DNA of 35,669 nt, taken from positions 1 through 35,669 of the forward strand of contig JSYX01000362.1 of the NCBI GenBank assembly GCA_000787465.1, read 5' to 3'. The notes under the pieces were generated by a model that worked only from the letters and a program-made list of their open reading frames with translations, was not told where the DNA came from and searched no databases. The translations under genes and the position numbers were made by a program. Shown here piece by piece: positions 9,432-21,163 of this stretch (positions within the stretch are counted from its first letter, which is position 1; the number at the start of each line of letters is the position of its first letter). The stretch comes from Thermomucor indicae-seudaticae. Its lineage: Eukaryota; Mucoromycota; Mucoromycetes; Mucorales; Lichtheimiaceae.

Positions 9432-12400
9432 TTAGCTTGCAGGCTTTTTCCGTTTCGCTAAATGCAAGTCTCGATAAATGCATTCCACTGCGGTCTTTAC
9501 CCCGTCTTCTGTTCGAATCGTAGCACCCAGTGCTCTGGCCTTTGAAATCATGTCATGATTATGACTGATCTGATTTAATGCATCCGTCAACGTCTTGACG
9601 GTCAAGTGGTGAATACAGACACCCACACCCAGCTCTTCGACACGCTGGCCCCAGAACCGCTGATCGCCAAAGAATGGCTTAATCACTGTTGGCAATCCAG
9701 CTCGCAGACCAGCCGCGGTTGTGCCTGCACCGCCGTGATGCACCACCCCTTGGATCCGGGGAAACAGCCAATCATGAGGCACTGAACTGATGCTGTATAT
9801 CGTCCCCGGGTATCGATTCAAGATTTGGCTGCTTTCTTCATCCGCGGCACTTTTCGCTGCTGCTGCTGCTGCTTCTCTTGTCTTACGGGACGACCAACCT
9901 TTGCAAATAATGGCACGCACTCCGGCCCTGACCACAGCCTCAACAATCACTCGACTCATTTCTTCGGGATCAGGCACGATAATCGATCCAAACCCAATAT
10001 ATATGATCGGCCGTGGATCATTGTTTCCCTGTTCCAGAAACGCAGTAAAGGCCGGGTCGGGCTGCCAGGACTGTTCGGGGTTATCCAGGAACCAATACCC
10101 GGTGCAGTGCACATAATCGGGCCAATCTTTAGGCGGGGGCAACACCGACGGACTAAACGAGTAAATGTGGGGTACTCGCCACTCCTCGAGACGCTCCAGG
10201 GTCGTGGGTGGCAGGTGGAGCTTGTCGCGTCGGAACCGGTTAATGTATTTGGAGGTGCCTGTCCACAAGGCCATGTCGATCAGCACATACGTCATGTCAT
10301 TGTACAACGGTAAGCCACGGGTATAAGCGTTTTGCATCGCAAATGGATGGGCAAACCGTGTGGTTCGTGTCCATGGAAAGGGCATCGATCTGAAATAGTA
10401 TATCTCTTATAGAAAGCTGTTTAAGTAACTGGGTCATGGACCTTCTTTCATTGTTCTTTACCTAATTTTTCTGCCACATGAATACCCACCATGGCACTGG
10501 GACTCTCAATCAACAAATCTGTGCCCTGGCATGCTTCCCATGCTGTTTCCAGCAGCGTTTCAAACCATTTGTAAAACTATAAAATGATTTCTATTAGCTC
10601 CCTTCTTATCTTAAATGAGAGAACGGCTACTTACAAACTTTGTGCCTTTCTTGATAAACGAGTATGACAAAAATCCATTTTCAATGCAGAGTTTCTGTAA
10701 TACACAAATCAGTTCCTGAATGCTGATGGATCTTTCTGATATACTCTCTCTCTCTCTCTCTCTCACCATGAGTTCTCCGGGATCACCACCAATGGATCGA
10801 AACTCTATACCGTGAGCTTCCACCCACGACTTGTACTCGCCATGGGAAGCAATCCGACACCGGTGACCATCCCTTTGTAGCTGCTTGCATAATGCAATAT
10901 ACGGCTGTACATCGCCTCGTGAACCAATCGTGAGACAAGTGATATGCATAGGCTTGGATGGAGGTGTGTATGGTAGAGGATGTTCTATGCTAGGGATGGA
11001 CGACAGCACCGGAGGGCCATCTATATATATATATATATATATATACCCAACACCCAGTTAAACAAACCTCGTCCTTTTTTTCTCGTTTTAACAGCCAAGA
11101 CTTACTGTATTCCAGTGGTGGTAAAACATGTTCCGTAGAACTCGCCAAAATATCACTCAGCTTGATTGACTTTGGCTTGTCCGTCCCAGACCCAGAATCT
11201 TCCTCTAGCTCGTTGCTGTTATTAAGGTGAAGGTATACAAGCGCATAACAGCGATCCCGGACATCTACAGAAGAAAACTCAAAGTAAATCTATGATCATC
11301 ATGATATTAGCGATTTAGATATCTCGGAAATATCACAGCCACCCCTTGTTGCCATTACTCGCCTCTTCTGTTGTACCCTCGGCAATCAATCCAAGACCAT
11401 GAAGGAGGTAATACCCTCGGCTCTTTAAACGCCGTACGCGGGTAATATCATTAAAGGGTATAATCAACTAGAAAACCGGCATTTTTTTCTAGAGTCATTG
11501 TTTCAACATGTTCGGCTCATTTATCGAATAATAAGTTACCTTTTGACGACCTGCCAGCACTTTGGAATGGAAACAAAGATAGTTCCGTGTCATGAACAGC
11601 CGCCCGTAATAAGGCAAGGTTCTCCAGATAGCAGCGCTGAAAGCTATTCATGATAACGTGCAAATCAATGAGTGTTTCGTTAAAACCGGGCAATGACATA
11701 GAGATACACACATGCAATGACGGTTTCTGCGTCTCCCAGCATAGGAAACGCTTTATGCAACTGCTCGTTGAGTAACCGCCGGTACTGTTCTTCCTCTTCC
11801 TCTTGATTCTCCGCCTGCACAGTAGTCGATGGCTGAAGGGTATCCAGGGTCATCTTGTCAATCCACCATGAAGGAGCGCGGACAGGTCTAGAAGGAGAAG
11901 TAGCCGGCGACAACGCTCCTCCTACCTGCTCGGTACCAGCCTCACTGGATGCTTTTCGTGTGTGCTGCCGTATGAATCCGCCAAAGCTTCCAGACCGCCG
12001 ATGTCTGACGGTCGCCGGTATCACTGCCAATTTGTTGGGTTCCGTCGATCCGCTTACGGCAGACGATGAAGCTGAATCGGCGACGATTGTCGGAGAAGAG
12101 GAAGGCTGTACAAAACCAAGAGATTGAAGCGCAAACTGCATAATGGATGCGGTCGAAGCGCTCCGGAAACGGCCGTGCTTTTTGTTACGCTCACTGCTTT
12201 TTGTTGTTGCTGGTTCCTGAGCAGCAGTAGCAGTCGACGGTGCCTCTAAAAGATAAAAGAAATGAGAACTACGTTTGGCTATTTCGTTCATTGCTTCACA
12301 CACCTTTTATGTCAATGTCGGGTGTTGGCGGGAGCAACGCACGTTTGTCAGGTTCTCGCACCACCAAGGTGGCAGGTTTTGTGGTATCTGCATATTTTGA

Positions 12401-14198
12401 CTGTTGGTCTGGCTGATCGGGTACAGGCGACTGCGGAGAAGAGGAAGACGAAACCCATGAGAACATCCAGGAACGTCTTTTCGATTTACTATTATCGTCG
12501 GAATCTGACGGCGACGTCTCTATATCATTGCCTCCTTGGCGACGACTGTTGTTGTTGTTGTTGTTACTGGCGTTGTCTCGAAGCAAAGCAGCGGGGTTAC
12601 TCAGCAAGCCAACCAGCATGGCCGAGAATGCAGCAGAGGATGTTGTGTTGCCATAGACATTGTTGTTATCGTCGTCAGCGTTCTGAAACGCGCTCACATC
12701 CACACTGTTATCTTCACTATATTTGCTACTCGTATCTGTACGTTCTCCTAGACTGAACTGACTCTGTTGTTGTTGATGGCTATGCCAAAGTCGTTCAATC
12801 GTCCGATAAGCAGCATCGATATCCGGGAAAAACGCAAAGTAATACTACGCAATATCATCAAGCAAGTGTGAGCAAGGAGAAATCCCTTGATTTGCACAAA
12901 AGAAACAGCCAAGGTATATTTATTTACCTCGTCACGATACTCCTCCATTTCAACGGCATCCATCAATTGTATACGTATGTATTCAGCAAACCCGAATGCT
13001 GCCGTCTTGTTGACCTTGGCCATCTTATTGAAAGGCAATACGATTCTTACACTGCTCCCTGCATTTTTTGCCATAAACGCCGCGCGTCTCAACTCGTCCA
13101 TCCTATTATTAATATCATGTGATGAGCTCGACAACATTTTCTAGTTGTCACATTCCTATCATGATAATACCATTCTTTCTGAGACACCTTTGAATCAGCA
13201 GTCATGTTCCACCGAGCATGAGTTCCCTGGATCTGGAACCCAAAGGGTCTTGTTCTCGACGCGCGGATATCGACTGTTTCTTTCAAATCGATACTGTCCA
13301 GAGGAACATACTTGTTCTCAGCTGATTCGTACCAGGACAACACATAGTTTCGCAGCTCGAAATAGTAGCGGTACGATCTGGGCGACGCGCGATGGTTCTT
13401 TTTGGATAGGTACCCGGCTTTTTGAGGTCCGTTCTATAATAGAACATCTCCAGTGAGCTAGAATCGAATAAAGAACCAATGAAGATCATACCTCGCGACT
13501 CGGCAGAGATGCATAGAAGCAAACATGATGGTCTGTCACGTACAGCCATCCCGGCAATGTGACGAGCCTGACAAGATAACAAGGAAACTCTTAAAGAGAC
13601 AATCAGATGCTAGAATGAAGACTATGCAAGGGGTCGTCAGATACCGTACCGCCCAAAAGTCGTTCAGACGCAGGTAATCCAAACATGCTTCGTATCTTTT
13701 CAGCCAGCAAAGGCACGTTCTTAACCTGATCATTCTCTTCTTCTTCTTCTTCATCCTCCTCCTCCTCCTCTTGTACTTCTTCCTCATTATCCCGAAACGA
13801 GTCGTCCGTCTTTTCCTTGTCTTCACGATCCATGCGTTCAATCGATATTTCCGAATAGCTTCGTTCCAACAAAAGCCTGGTTGGCAATAAATGCGCGTTG
13901 GCCTTTGTCGGGCTTAATTCCGGGGATGCCGCTGCTTTATATTGTGCTCAGTAAAATTTGTCTCGAGAACAAAGCCAAGACCCGAATTCTGGGCACGGCA
14001 GAGTCGCCGAAAAGAAAGAGCCCTGATACAAAAGTAACTAACGTACCTGTCTACGTAATGCCCCAAAAAACTCTTAGCTAAACTTTGAGAACAGCTGTAC
14101 AATTAAATTGTCTGTCTAACCTTTTGCATTGTTGTCGGTGCTGCAATGTCTGACGCAGCAGCTGTCATGGCTAAGGCACTCTTGTCAACAGCGGACAT
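9432..14198 (-). CDS. ATG26: UDP-glucose:sterol 3-beta-glucosyltransferase with GRAM-PH-GRAM (ATG26/UGT51 family)
   Basis: Glucosylates membrane sterols; in some yeasts and plant pathogens the family acts in pexophagy. Fifteen predicted exons keep phase and give about 1256 residues: 14121-14198, 14047-14072, 13650-13912, 13492-13589, 13171-13433, 12928-13102, 12304-12844, 11708-12245, 11540-11636, 11363-11467, 11106-11289, 10767-11020, 10635-10694, 10462-10576, 9432-10405. Order: acidic Glu-run; first GRAM ([36 protein letters not shown]) interrupted by a PH domain ([20 protein letters not shown]); long Ser/Asn-rich linker; second GRAM ([31 protein letters not shown]); then the GT-B catalytic part, [18 protein letters not shown] (~810-830), YIGFGS (~1068) and donor site [17 protein letters not shown] (~1155-1171). 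The 5' end (first two exons) is tentative. The intron at 11290-11362 needs a GC donor. Confidence 0.92.
10743..10764. repeat. (CT)n microsatellite in a sterol glucosyltransferase intron
   Basis: CT run directly next to the GTGAGA donor of intron 10695-10766, so on the transcript the donor is followed by (GA)n. Confidence 0.9.
11022..11045. repeat. (TA)n microsatellite in a sterol glucosyltransferase intron
   Basis: TA run forming the 3' end of intron 11021-11105, ending in the TATAG acceptor. It replaces the usual polypyrimidine tract. Confidence 0.9.
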
Positions 14199-15316
14199 TT
14201 TTCGTCGCAATGGCGTCTTCTCCTTAATTGGGCTTTGCAATTCAGAATTCAACGGACAATGCGTCTGCAAACAGAAAGAAAGTCTAGAAGGGCAATGGAA
14301 AAGAAGGGCAAAAGTAAAGGAAAAGAGAAGAATGTTTAATGGCCAAAAGAAAAAGCCAGCCCTCGCATTTTGCTCGGTCTTGCCTGTTTATCATTGACGT
14401 TTTTGTGCAACTGCTAAAGTTGAGGAATTGCATATGCCGTGCTTCCGGTGTCACAAAGAAGACAATACCCATTACCGGGAACTTCTCCGGGACTGTCCGT
14501 TTACCTTACATACAACTATGAAAACCTTTTCAATTTTGAGATCGACAAACCGCAACGTATTCACCTTGGCAGAAGGACGTAGGTTATCAGCTCTGTTTCC
14601 ATCTGTCCCCAGCAGATCATTTCGCTGCTTTTATCGCGATTGCCAACGACATCCCGGCACGGAGTGCATGCCCTAATGGTGTGTGCACATTGCTATGCTG
14701 GCTGGACAATGAGAAGCGTCGTCAAAGTGTGGATCGCAAACGTCGAGAAATCTAGTTGTCAATCAACTGACAAGGACAGTGTCTGCCTCTGCTAAAGACG
14801 CAGTTCAGAGATACCCTGAGCTTTGAGCTGTGGATGCGTTGTTATGTAGAGTGAAGATAAGGCAATGACCTGTTACTGTGTAGCTCCAAGGCGACCTTTC
14901 CTCTCTAAAAGTACCGTGATGGAAATAAGCTACTGGAAACACTTTGCCCTGTAACCAAAGATTGTTTGGTGTCCTATAGCCTTAAATTGACAATGAAAGG
15001 CGTCTATAGTGCACTAGTTCGTAATCATTGTCTCGTCACCCCAACTCTTCAGGTCCACCTTAGACAATGTGAGCTGTTACATATGGATGAAAATATCTTT
15101 TTGCACCGTGTCGCATTTTCGTTTCTGAAAACACTGTGAGGCACCTCTAAAAGGGAAACGTATACACCACTTGATGATGATTCGACGCGGCGATATAGGC
15201 TAAATGTTCTCGTAAACAAAAAAATCAAAGCGCTCGTCCTATCGCAAACGGACAATACAAATCGTGAACGCTATTCAATTTGTAGAGAAATACAAATCGA
15301 ACCGAAGATGGGCTTT
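14199..15316. other. Intergenic stretch, no supported gene
   Basis: About 1.1 kb between the predicted 5' end of the sterol glucosyltransferase and the 3' end of NDUFB7, so it should contain the former's promoter. Short frames such as 14428-14676 (MHMPCFRCHKEDNTHY) have no family likeness that I can support. No repeats or RNA genes were seen. Confidence 0.5.
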
Positions 15317-15682
15317 TTATTCTTCCTCTCGTGCCTTTTGTGCTTCGCGCATACGTCGCTTGTAACTATGATCAGGGAGGGAGAGCTCAGCTGTTCTTGT
15401 TCATGGTATAAAACAAAAAAGAAAGACGACTCACTCTTCATATTGACATTTTTCGTAGGCGTGGCGTTCGTTTTCGCATTTCCAAGGGAGGTAAAAGGTC
15501 TCACCGCGGCACTTGTTGAGGGGGATTAACAGGTGGGCACAGTAATCTCGGTATTCCAGCGGAATGCGCGCCTTGGCCATGGCTTGCTGGCTCGCCTTCA
15601 TTTCTACCTCTTTTCGAACATTAGCGACGGTATTCTCGGCGAGGCCGGACCCCATCCCCATCTTCGTCTCACCTTCAGCCAT
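15317..15682 (-). CDS. NDUFB7: NADH dehydrogenase (complex I) B18 subunit, NDUFB7-like
   Basis: Accessory subunit of mitochondrial complex I on the intermembrane-space side. Exon 15435-15682 starts at ATG 15682 (MAEGETKMGMGSG); a 69-bp intron (15366-15434, GTGAGT...CATAG) joins to exon 15317-15365, giving 98 residues. Twin CX9C motifs typical of the CHCH fold are intact: C48-C58 (CAHLLIPLNKC) and C69-C79 (CENERHAYEKC), preceded by the PLEYRDYCAHLL signature. Read without splicing, the first exon would stop at once after CQYEE. Splicing instead adds a charged tail beginning DYKRRMREAQ, as expected for the family. The frame is open upstream to 15862 but has no family likeness there, so the ATG at 15682 is preferred. 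Confidence 0.9.
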
Positions 15683-16837
15683 GATGTCTGTGTCTAGAAT
15701 GTCTCTATGAAATAACGCCTTTTTTGCCAAACACGCAAATTGTTTACGAGAAGCGGGGTTCAAATCGGCGTGACGCAGCAGGCGATTCCTCTTTAGCTTC
15801 TTTAGGCACTGTTTCCTCTGGAGCAATCTTTCATTTGTGCGTTCTTCTATTATGTGTGCCAACGAGCAGCTGGTTTAGTTCTCTGTGAAGAACATGCTGG
15901 GTTTACACAAACACGCTTTCTTTCCCGTTGCTGCTAAATCCTGCTCTAATGCAACAGGATCCACAGCAAGTTGCTCTTCGTTCTAGCAGAATCGGTCATA
16001 CATAAATTGTAGTGGACTCTACAAAGTCATCATCGAATATGCTTCTGTATTTTAGAAAAGCGTACAGGATTTGTATTTTTCCAGCGGCGTTGAGATTCTC
16101 GCGCATCAGTCATTACATCCGCCCTCAACAAAGGAGGGGGCCGACCCCAAGTGTATTGTCAGCCAGCATAGATTACGTTGAATGATGTACCGTCAATCAG
16201 AGACCGTTTGGCCCGCTGTACATGGTCGACTGGCACCATCCACATGGCAGCCTACTTGTATTAAACACAGAAATCAGGCTGGCCTGAACTGCCTCTTTTA
16301 TGTACGACGGACGAACATGAACCGTGAGCTCATTATCTCCTGTTGCTGGAGGAATCCAGAATTTTCCCTGTTCAGAGTATATACCATTGGGGCAGCATTA
16401 CGCGCCATGACATACACGAAAAGCGAATCTCCTCTTATGAATTGCTGCCTGTTCCTGGCGAAGGCATAATATTCCAAGAAAAAAGCTTATAGCGTGTCTC
16501 TACAACTGGAGTGGAAATGACGACGTATATCGTAACTGGTATCTGCTTGTTGTTTTCGACTGTTACATAGATAGACTCACTTTTACACGATTTGTTGATC
16601 GGTGAAACTCTCACGGACTGAGTAGGCCTGACAAGCCAAGCCGAATGTTTTGAGAGGGGGTCTTTAAGAAGCATCACCCACGTAAGACGTACAGCAACAT
16701 CCAGTCAACGATTGGGGTGTTGTCAATGGTCACTAATCAGAACCTCTTTCCCCATTTTTTAATGGAAAAGTGTACGTTCCCAGATAATGCATATATTATA
16801 GTAAACATTGTATTTATTTACAATGCAAAGAGAAAAG
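15683..16837. other. Intergenic stretch, no supported gene
   Basis: About 1.15 kb upstream of NDUFB7. The open frame 16182-16469 (+) has no recognisable motif or splice support. A GGGGTTCAAATC stretch near 15756-15767 superficially resembles a tRNA T-arm, but no acceptor or anticodon arms fit around it. Confidence 0.5.
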
Positions 16838-17637
16838 CTAGTCAACTTTCTCCTTGCGTTCCTTTATATAGTCGTTCAGCTCCTGGTCCAGCTTTGCCCG
16901 CTGGCCCGACATTTCTTGCTTGGCTTTCCGGTTTTTTTGGTGGCTTCTCCGGAAAGCGCGCTTGCGATTGGACCTTCTGTTTTGATTCTTTTTGGCCGGC
17001 CAACCCTTGGCTTGCTTGGCAGGTCCCCCTCCAAAGAAGGCTGGTTGGATGTTCACGGTTTTCGCGTGGACGTTGCTCCTTCTTTGATAGATCAGGTAGC
17101 AAGTTTGGTCAGTTACTAACCAGTCAATGCCGTCCTTTTATATATGCCCGATCATTCTACTGATGAAATCGTTGTCCTTGTAAATCATTCTGCTGAAACC
17201 CTGTATTGCATCTTGGTTTTTCATCTTACCCTCATTATTTGAACCAATGTAGGTATCGTCCACTTTAGGACGCAAAGGCCACTTGTTGACCTGGGAAGGT
17301 AACATTCCCGGAGCCCTGTCAACACATGAGGTCTCCCGCGCGACCAGGTTCATGCGGTAAGGTTTTAAAGCAAAACCTGCAAAAAGAGGGGGTTCGTTAT
17401 ATGAATACCGAGTCAAGAGCCAAAGTACATACCGTTAACGCCAATGCGGAACACCGTCGGTTCAGGTACATGGTGATGAGGCGTTAAAGAATCGAGTATG
17501 GATTTCATCTCCTGCGCCAATTCTGGCCTATTGCTCAAGGCTGAGTTGCTGGGAGATTCCATCTCAACTGTGAGAATGTCCTTGAGTTGAAGGAAGGTGT
17601 CGTATTCGACATAGTAGCGCATGTTAAAAGTGTGCAT
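16838..17637 (-). pseudogene. Unrecognised locus, two exons, interrupted by an in-frame TAA
   Basis: Not recognised. Exon 17433-17637 (ATG 17637, MHTFNMRYYVEYDTF...) joins in phase through a good intron (GTATGT...TTTTTGCAG, 17377-17432) to an exon beginning at 17376 with FALKPYRMNL and containing VNKWPLRPKVDDTYIGS. That frame stops at TAA 17138-17140, yet the same frame continues without another stop to 16838. The continuation carries KDGIDWLVTDQT and a strongly basic, Gln/Lys-rich C-terminus ending ELNDYIKERKEKVD. Coding-like composition on both sides of the stop suggests a recently disabled gene or family relic. Splicing around the stop was tried: the only donor nearby (A|GTAGAA, 79 bp before CAAAG) breaks the frame. 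A protein ending at 17138 (147 residues) remains possible. Confidence 0.5.
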
Positions 17638-20416
17638 AAGGAAGCAGAAAAGAAAGGTTGTTCGATCTCAGCTAATAGAACCGAATAAAAAGCCACCCAC
17701 AGTTATTCATTGTCTCTCTTCCCATATCCGACAGCCAACACCACAGTACGTAGGGCATCAGGACGTAAAAGCCATCTCTCTGTATTCCCTTTTTTCTCTC
17801 AGCAAGTAATAGTCGAGTATACTCTTATTTATATTGCCAAGTTGGCAACGGGTATGACCATTTGTAACGTCGAGAAAGACCCGTCAGAACGAACGACAGT
17901 GGGAGAATGATTTTGAACAACGGGATGAAACCTTGTTTCAATGAAAAACGTCCTCTTTCATGACGTGTTATGTCGCTCACATTCACATCATTCTGCCAGC
18001 TACAGGAAACCAAACAACAAAACGCCGTTGCACCTATAGTACGTTACTGTAAATACACCCACGTTTTTGGTGTCTGATGAATTCACAAGTGTCGCGCTGT
18101 GCGCCTCTGATTTGTATAAGCGATAAAGTTACAAACATGGCCCTGAGTGGTCGCTTTTGGGTATGCCTGCAAAACGTACTTGGTACCACTATAGAAGTGC
18201 CCGCTCGATTTAACGATGTTCGATTGAACGATCACTTTTGGGCTTTACCGAGAGTTAGTAAGCAGGGAAATATCGCTACTTCTGCTTTAACGATCATTGA
18301 TCACTTCTGACGGTTATATCGTTAAATCGAGAGACGACCAGGCGTATTTCGGATATCTTTTTCCTTTAAATAGGACGTGATCTTAGTCTGCGTCGTGTTT
18401 TTCAGCTCTTCACTTTCCAGACGTATAATGCTACTCTTGAAGTGCAAAGTAAGGATTTCCCTTCTTCTCATTCAAGCTGTCGAGGAAGGCCAGACCAAGT
18501 TCTTGAAAATCATCAGTAATACTTGGAATGGATTGCTAGCGAAAAGAGTGACACTCTCCACTCTGGTATCTTGCAAACGATATGATCCATTTGGCTAAAA
18601 GCTGCAATCGATCATTCTGAAGCGGACAACTTTGTCATTCGTGTCCGTAAAACCTTGGAGGCTGTTCTGCCTTTGCCCTCCGCAGTTCTTTCTCGCGTTC
18701 ACTTAGGGCTTTTCCTTTTTTTTCAGGCCTACGAAATAGATCGAACTATGAGCGATCCAGCGAGTTACATACAACGAGTCTGTTGCGTTTAATTACCAGA
18801 GTCTGTTTCAAATGTGTCGTGGCTCCTCCAGAAAGTGGTCGTCTGGCTGCCCCCAGCGACGGTGTATCTTCTTCGATATGGAGAGGGTGGGGGATATGGC
18901 GCTTGGACAAGCAACATCGTGCGCACAAAGCTCGGCTGGCTGGCTTTGCAGCGCTTCAGACGTGTTTCGTAGCTGGCTTATGGATTGGACAAATCCAGAG
19001 AAAGACACTGAAGCTTCTTGACCGAAACAAGTCTGTTACAAAAGCATGAGAATGATTCGAGCTCATTTCATCCCCAATAAAGGGAGACACGACGGTGGAT
19101 GATCCTTTATTTTTCACGAATGATCACTTTTGGATATCGTTATACTGAATACATTGTTAAAGCACCTGGTTCTGTGTGAGATCAGCGCGATGGCACACAG
19201 CGATGCTGACGTTGTTTAAACGGACGGTGGGCGATTAAGAGAGGACTACCGAACTCGGTCCCTCTGACGAATTGGCTTTCGACAAAATGTGGTATCGCAA
19301 CATATTCAAATAGAGGAAATTGCTGGCTACATCGGATAGGGTTCCAGTCTTACGCCTTTGTCGTAAACGTATTAGTCCCAAAAGACGACAGGACCACGGC
19401 TAGAATCCCAGTCTTTCTTGGCACCAGATAATTGCCTCTTTAGACTGCTTCCAGAGTGACATTTGGGCTCTCCTGTAAGCCTTTCTCTCTCCGGAAATAG
19501 GTCTTCTATTCAGTAATTGAGCCCGCCCGTTTCAACAGCGGGTTAGGGCTACAATTTACAATGACCCCCGACTAGTCCAGACGGTAAACACTTTCGACAA
19601 CCCATCATTCATCATCGTACCTTGTAGTAAATAGTATTCCATTCAAGACACGGGACGGGAAAAAGGGGGGCCGACTCACTCACTAACAATAAAGTTTTTT
19701 CTGCTTTCACAAATTGCGATGTCTGACCCAACGATGCGACACGCGCCGTATACTCACTGTTCTATCGCAGGATCAAGCAGAGTCTCCAAGAAAGAGGTCG
19801 GACACGCCTTTGGTCAGGGCCTCTTCGTCAATGCCTGTCCATCCGTAAAACGGATGCCGTGGCAAATACACACCGCTTGCTCGATATGTCGAATACTTTT
19901 TCTTCTTTGCTGTCAATGGTCAGCTTAGTAGAGAGGCCGCTTTCGTTCAAGCAAGTGCAACACGTTAAGACCCTTCGTTGCCATTCAATATCGTTCTATT
20001 GCGCGCCCACTGTAGAAAAGAGGTTTCCGATACGCAACGCACATGAAGAAAGGGTTATCGATTTCAATTAAAGAGTAGTACGAAGAAAACTATCTGCCTG
20101 ATACACACCATTCTGTGCTACACAAAAGCGTGAACACCACATTTCGCTATTACCATTTATTGAGATTTGCTGCAAACGGCATGGGAAACTGGCATGCGCT
20201 GAGCCGGTTTTGTTTGTAGAACAAGTGACACAAAGGAGGGAGAGGTTGTGTTGCCCCATTGGCAAGGAATACCATAACAGGCAGTAAAACAAGGCCTCGA
20301 GACTGGGGCGCTCCCGCGCGCCCGCCCTCCCCCTGAGAAGAAAAAAATCGGGTCCTTTGCATAAAAAAGAATATTCTCAATGCATACTTGTTATTATTAC
20401 CAGATAAACGATACTA
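17638..20416. other. Long gene-poor tract with dispersed short repeats
   Basis: About 2.8 kb with no supported gene. Overlapping short frames around 18746-19049 occur on both strands and have no motif. A 14-bp perfect inverted repeat (18204-18217 / 18318-18331) and repeated GATCACTTTTGG words (18230-18241 and near 19128-19139) suggest remnants of a small non-coding repeat or element. No terminal repeats with target duplication could be defined. Confidence 0.5.
18204..18331. repeat. 14-bp perfect inverted repeat with 100-bp spacer
   Basis: CTCGATTTAACGAT at 18204-18217 is exactly complementary to ATCGTTAAATCGAG at 18318-18331. The spacer contains further partly self-complementary GATCA words. 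It could be the ends of a small MITE-like relic or a cruciform-forming element. Confidence 0.6.
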
Positions 20417-21163
20417 TTATGAACAAGACTTGTGACAATCCATGAGCAGTGATTGATAATGATGAGGATGCTGCAGCTGTTGTCGTTGTTGTTGTTCTTG
20501 CTGTGGAGCTGGAGGTGGATGCAGGGTGACTGGCATTCTGGATGATGATACCCAAGGCATGGACCACAGTGCCATGTTAGGAGACATGGAAGAAGGTGGG
20601 TTGGTTTCTATTGCCATTTCTGTACGAGACTGATATAGAACGAATGTCAGTCTCTCTCAGGATAAAGAATATATACAAATCGCCCCCACTTACTGTGGTT
20701 GTCGATACTGGGGAGGAGGAGGCAGCGACGGCGGCGGCAGCAGCAGCGGCGGTTGGATCATAGGGTGGAGGAGACGACGGCGGCCAAAAGGTTGAAGAGT
20801 TCAGATACACATGTTTTTCCTGCATCGCAGCAGTTCGTTCCATCAATCGCTGAACATGACGTAGCCGTTCGGCTGCTGGTAATCTGTGAAGCTGATGTTG
20901 TGGTACGACTTTCTTGTGAACTTTAAAGTGTCTGCGGAGGTTGCTAATCACTGCGAACCGACGACCACATCCTGGGCTGTGATATCCACAGCGATCAATA
21001 ACATGTCGAACTAAAACATGTAATGTACTCACGTAGTACATTCAAATGGTTTTTCGCCAGTGTGAGTATAGGTATGTGTTCTTAGTGCACTGGGTCGACT
21101 AAAGAACTTTTGGCATACGGTGCATTGATACTGTCGACGTTTTGGATCCGATTCGAACGTCAT
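20417..21163 (-). CDS. Two-finger C2H2 zinc-finger transcription factor
   Basis: Predicted sequence-specific DNA-binding protein. Exons 21033-21163, 20694-20976 and 20417-20629 give 208 residues with all phases consistent. Finger 1: C14-x2-C17-x12-H30-x3-H34 ([21 protein letters not shown] is its span). It is followed by the classic TGEKPF linker and finger 2: C42-x4-C47-x12-H60-x3-H64, whose cysteines are split by intron 1 (20977-21032). The rest has a helical [17 protein letters not shown] segment, a SSPPPYDP stretch, a poly-Ala run and a C-terminal Gln/His-rich tail ([15 protein letters not shown]), all typical low-complexity regulatory regions. A GA/GT-rich microsatellite (21206-21239) lies in the presumed 5' UTR. 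The two-finger arrangement with a Ser-Pro-Ser-Ala-Leu finger helix is common in fungal regulators; the target is unknown. Confidence 0.9.

Noticed and set aside
15756..15771. GGGGTTCAAATCGGCG, resembling a tRNA T-arm
   Set aside because: No acceptor stem, D-arm or anticodon arm can be fitted around it. No tRNA gene was found in the window.
16838..17056. Basic C-terminus ending KLDQELNDYIKER, compared with ALYREF/CHTOP-type mRNA export proteins
   Set aside because: Only the last residues are vaguely similar. No RRM or RGG repeats accompany it and the upstream exons belong to a different, unrecognised protein.
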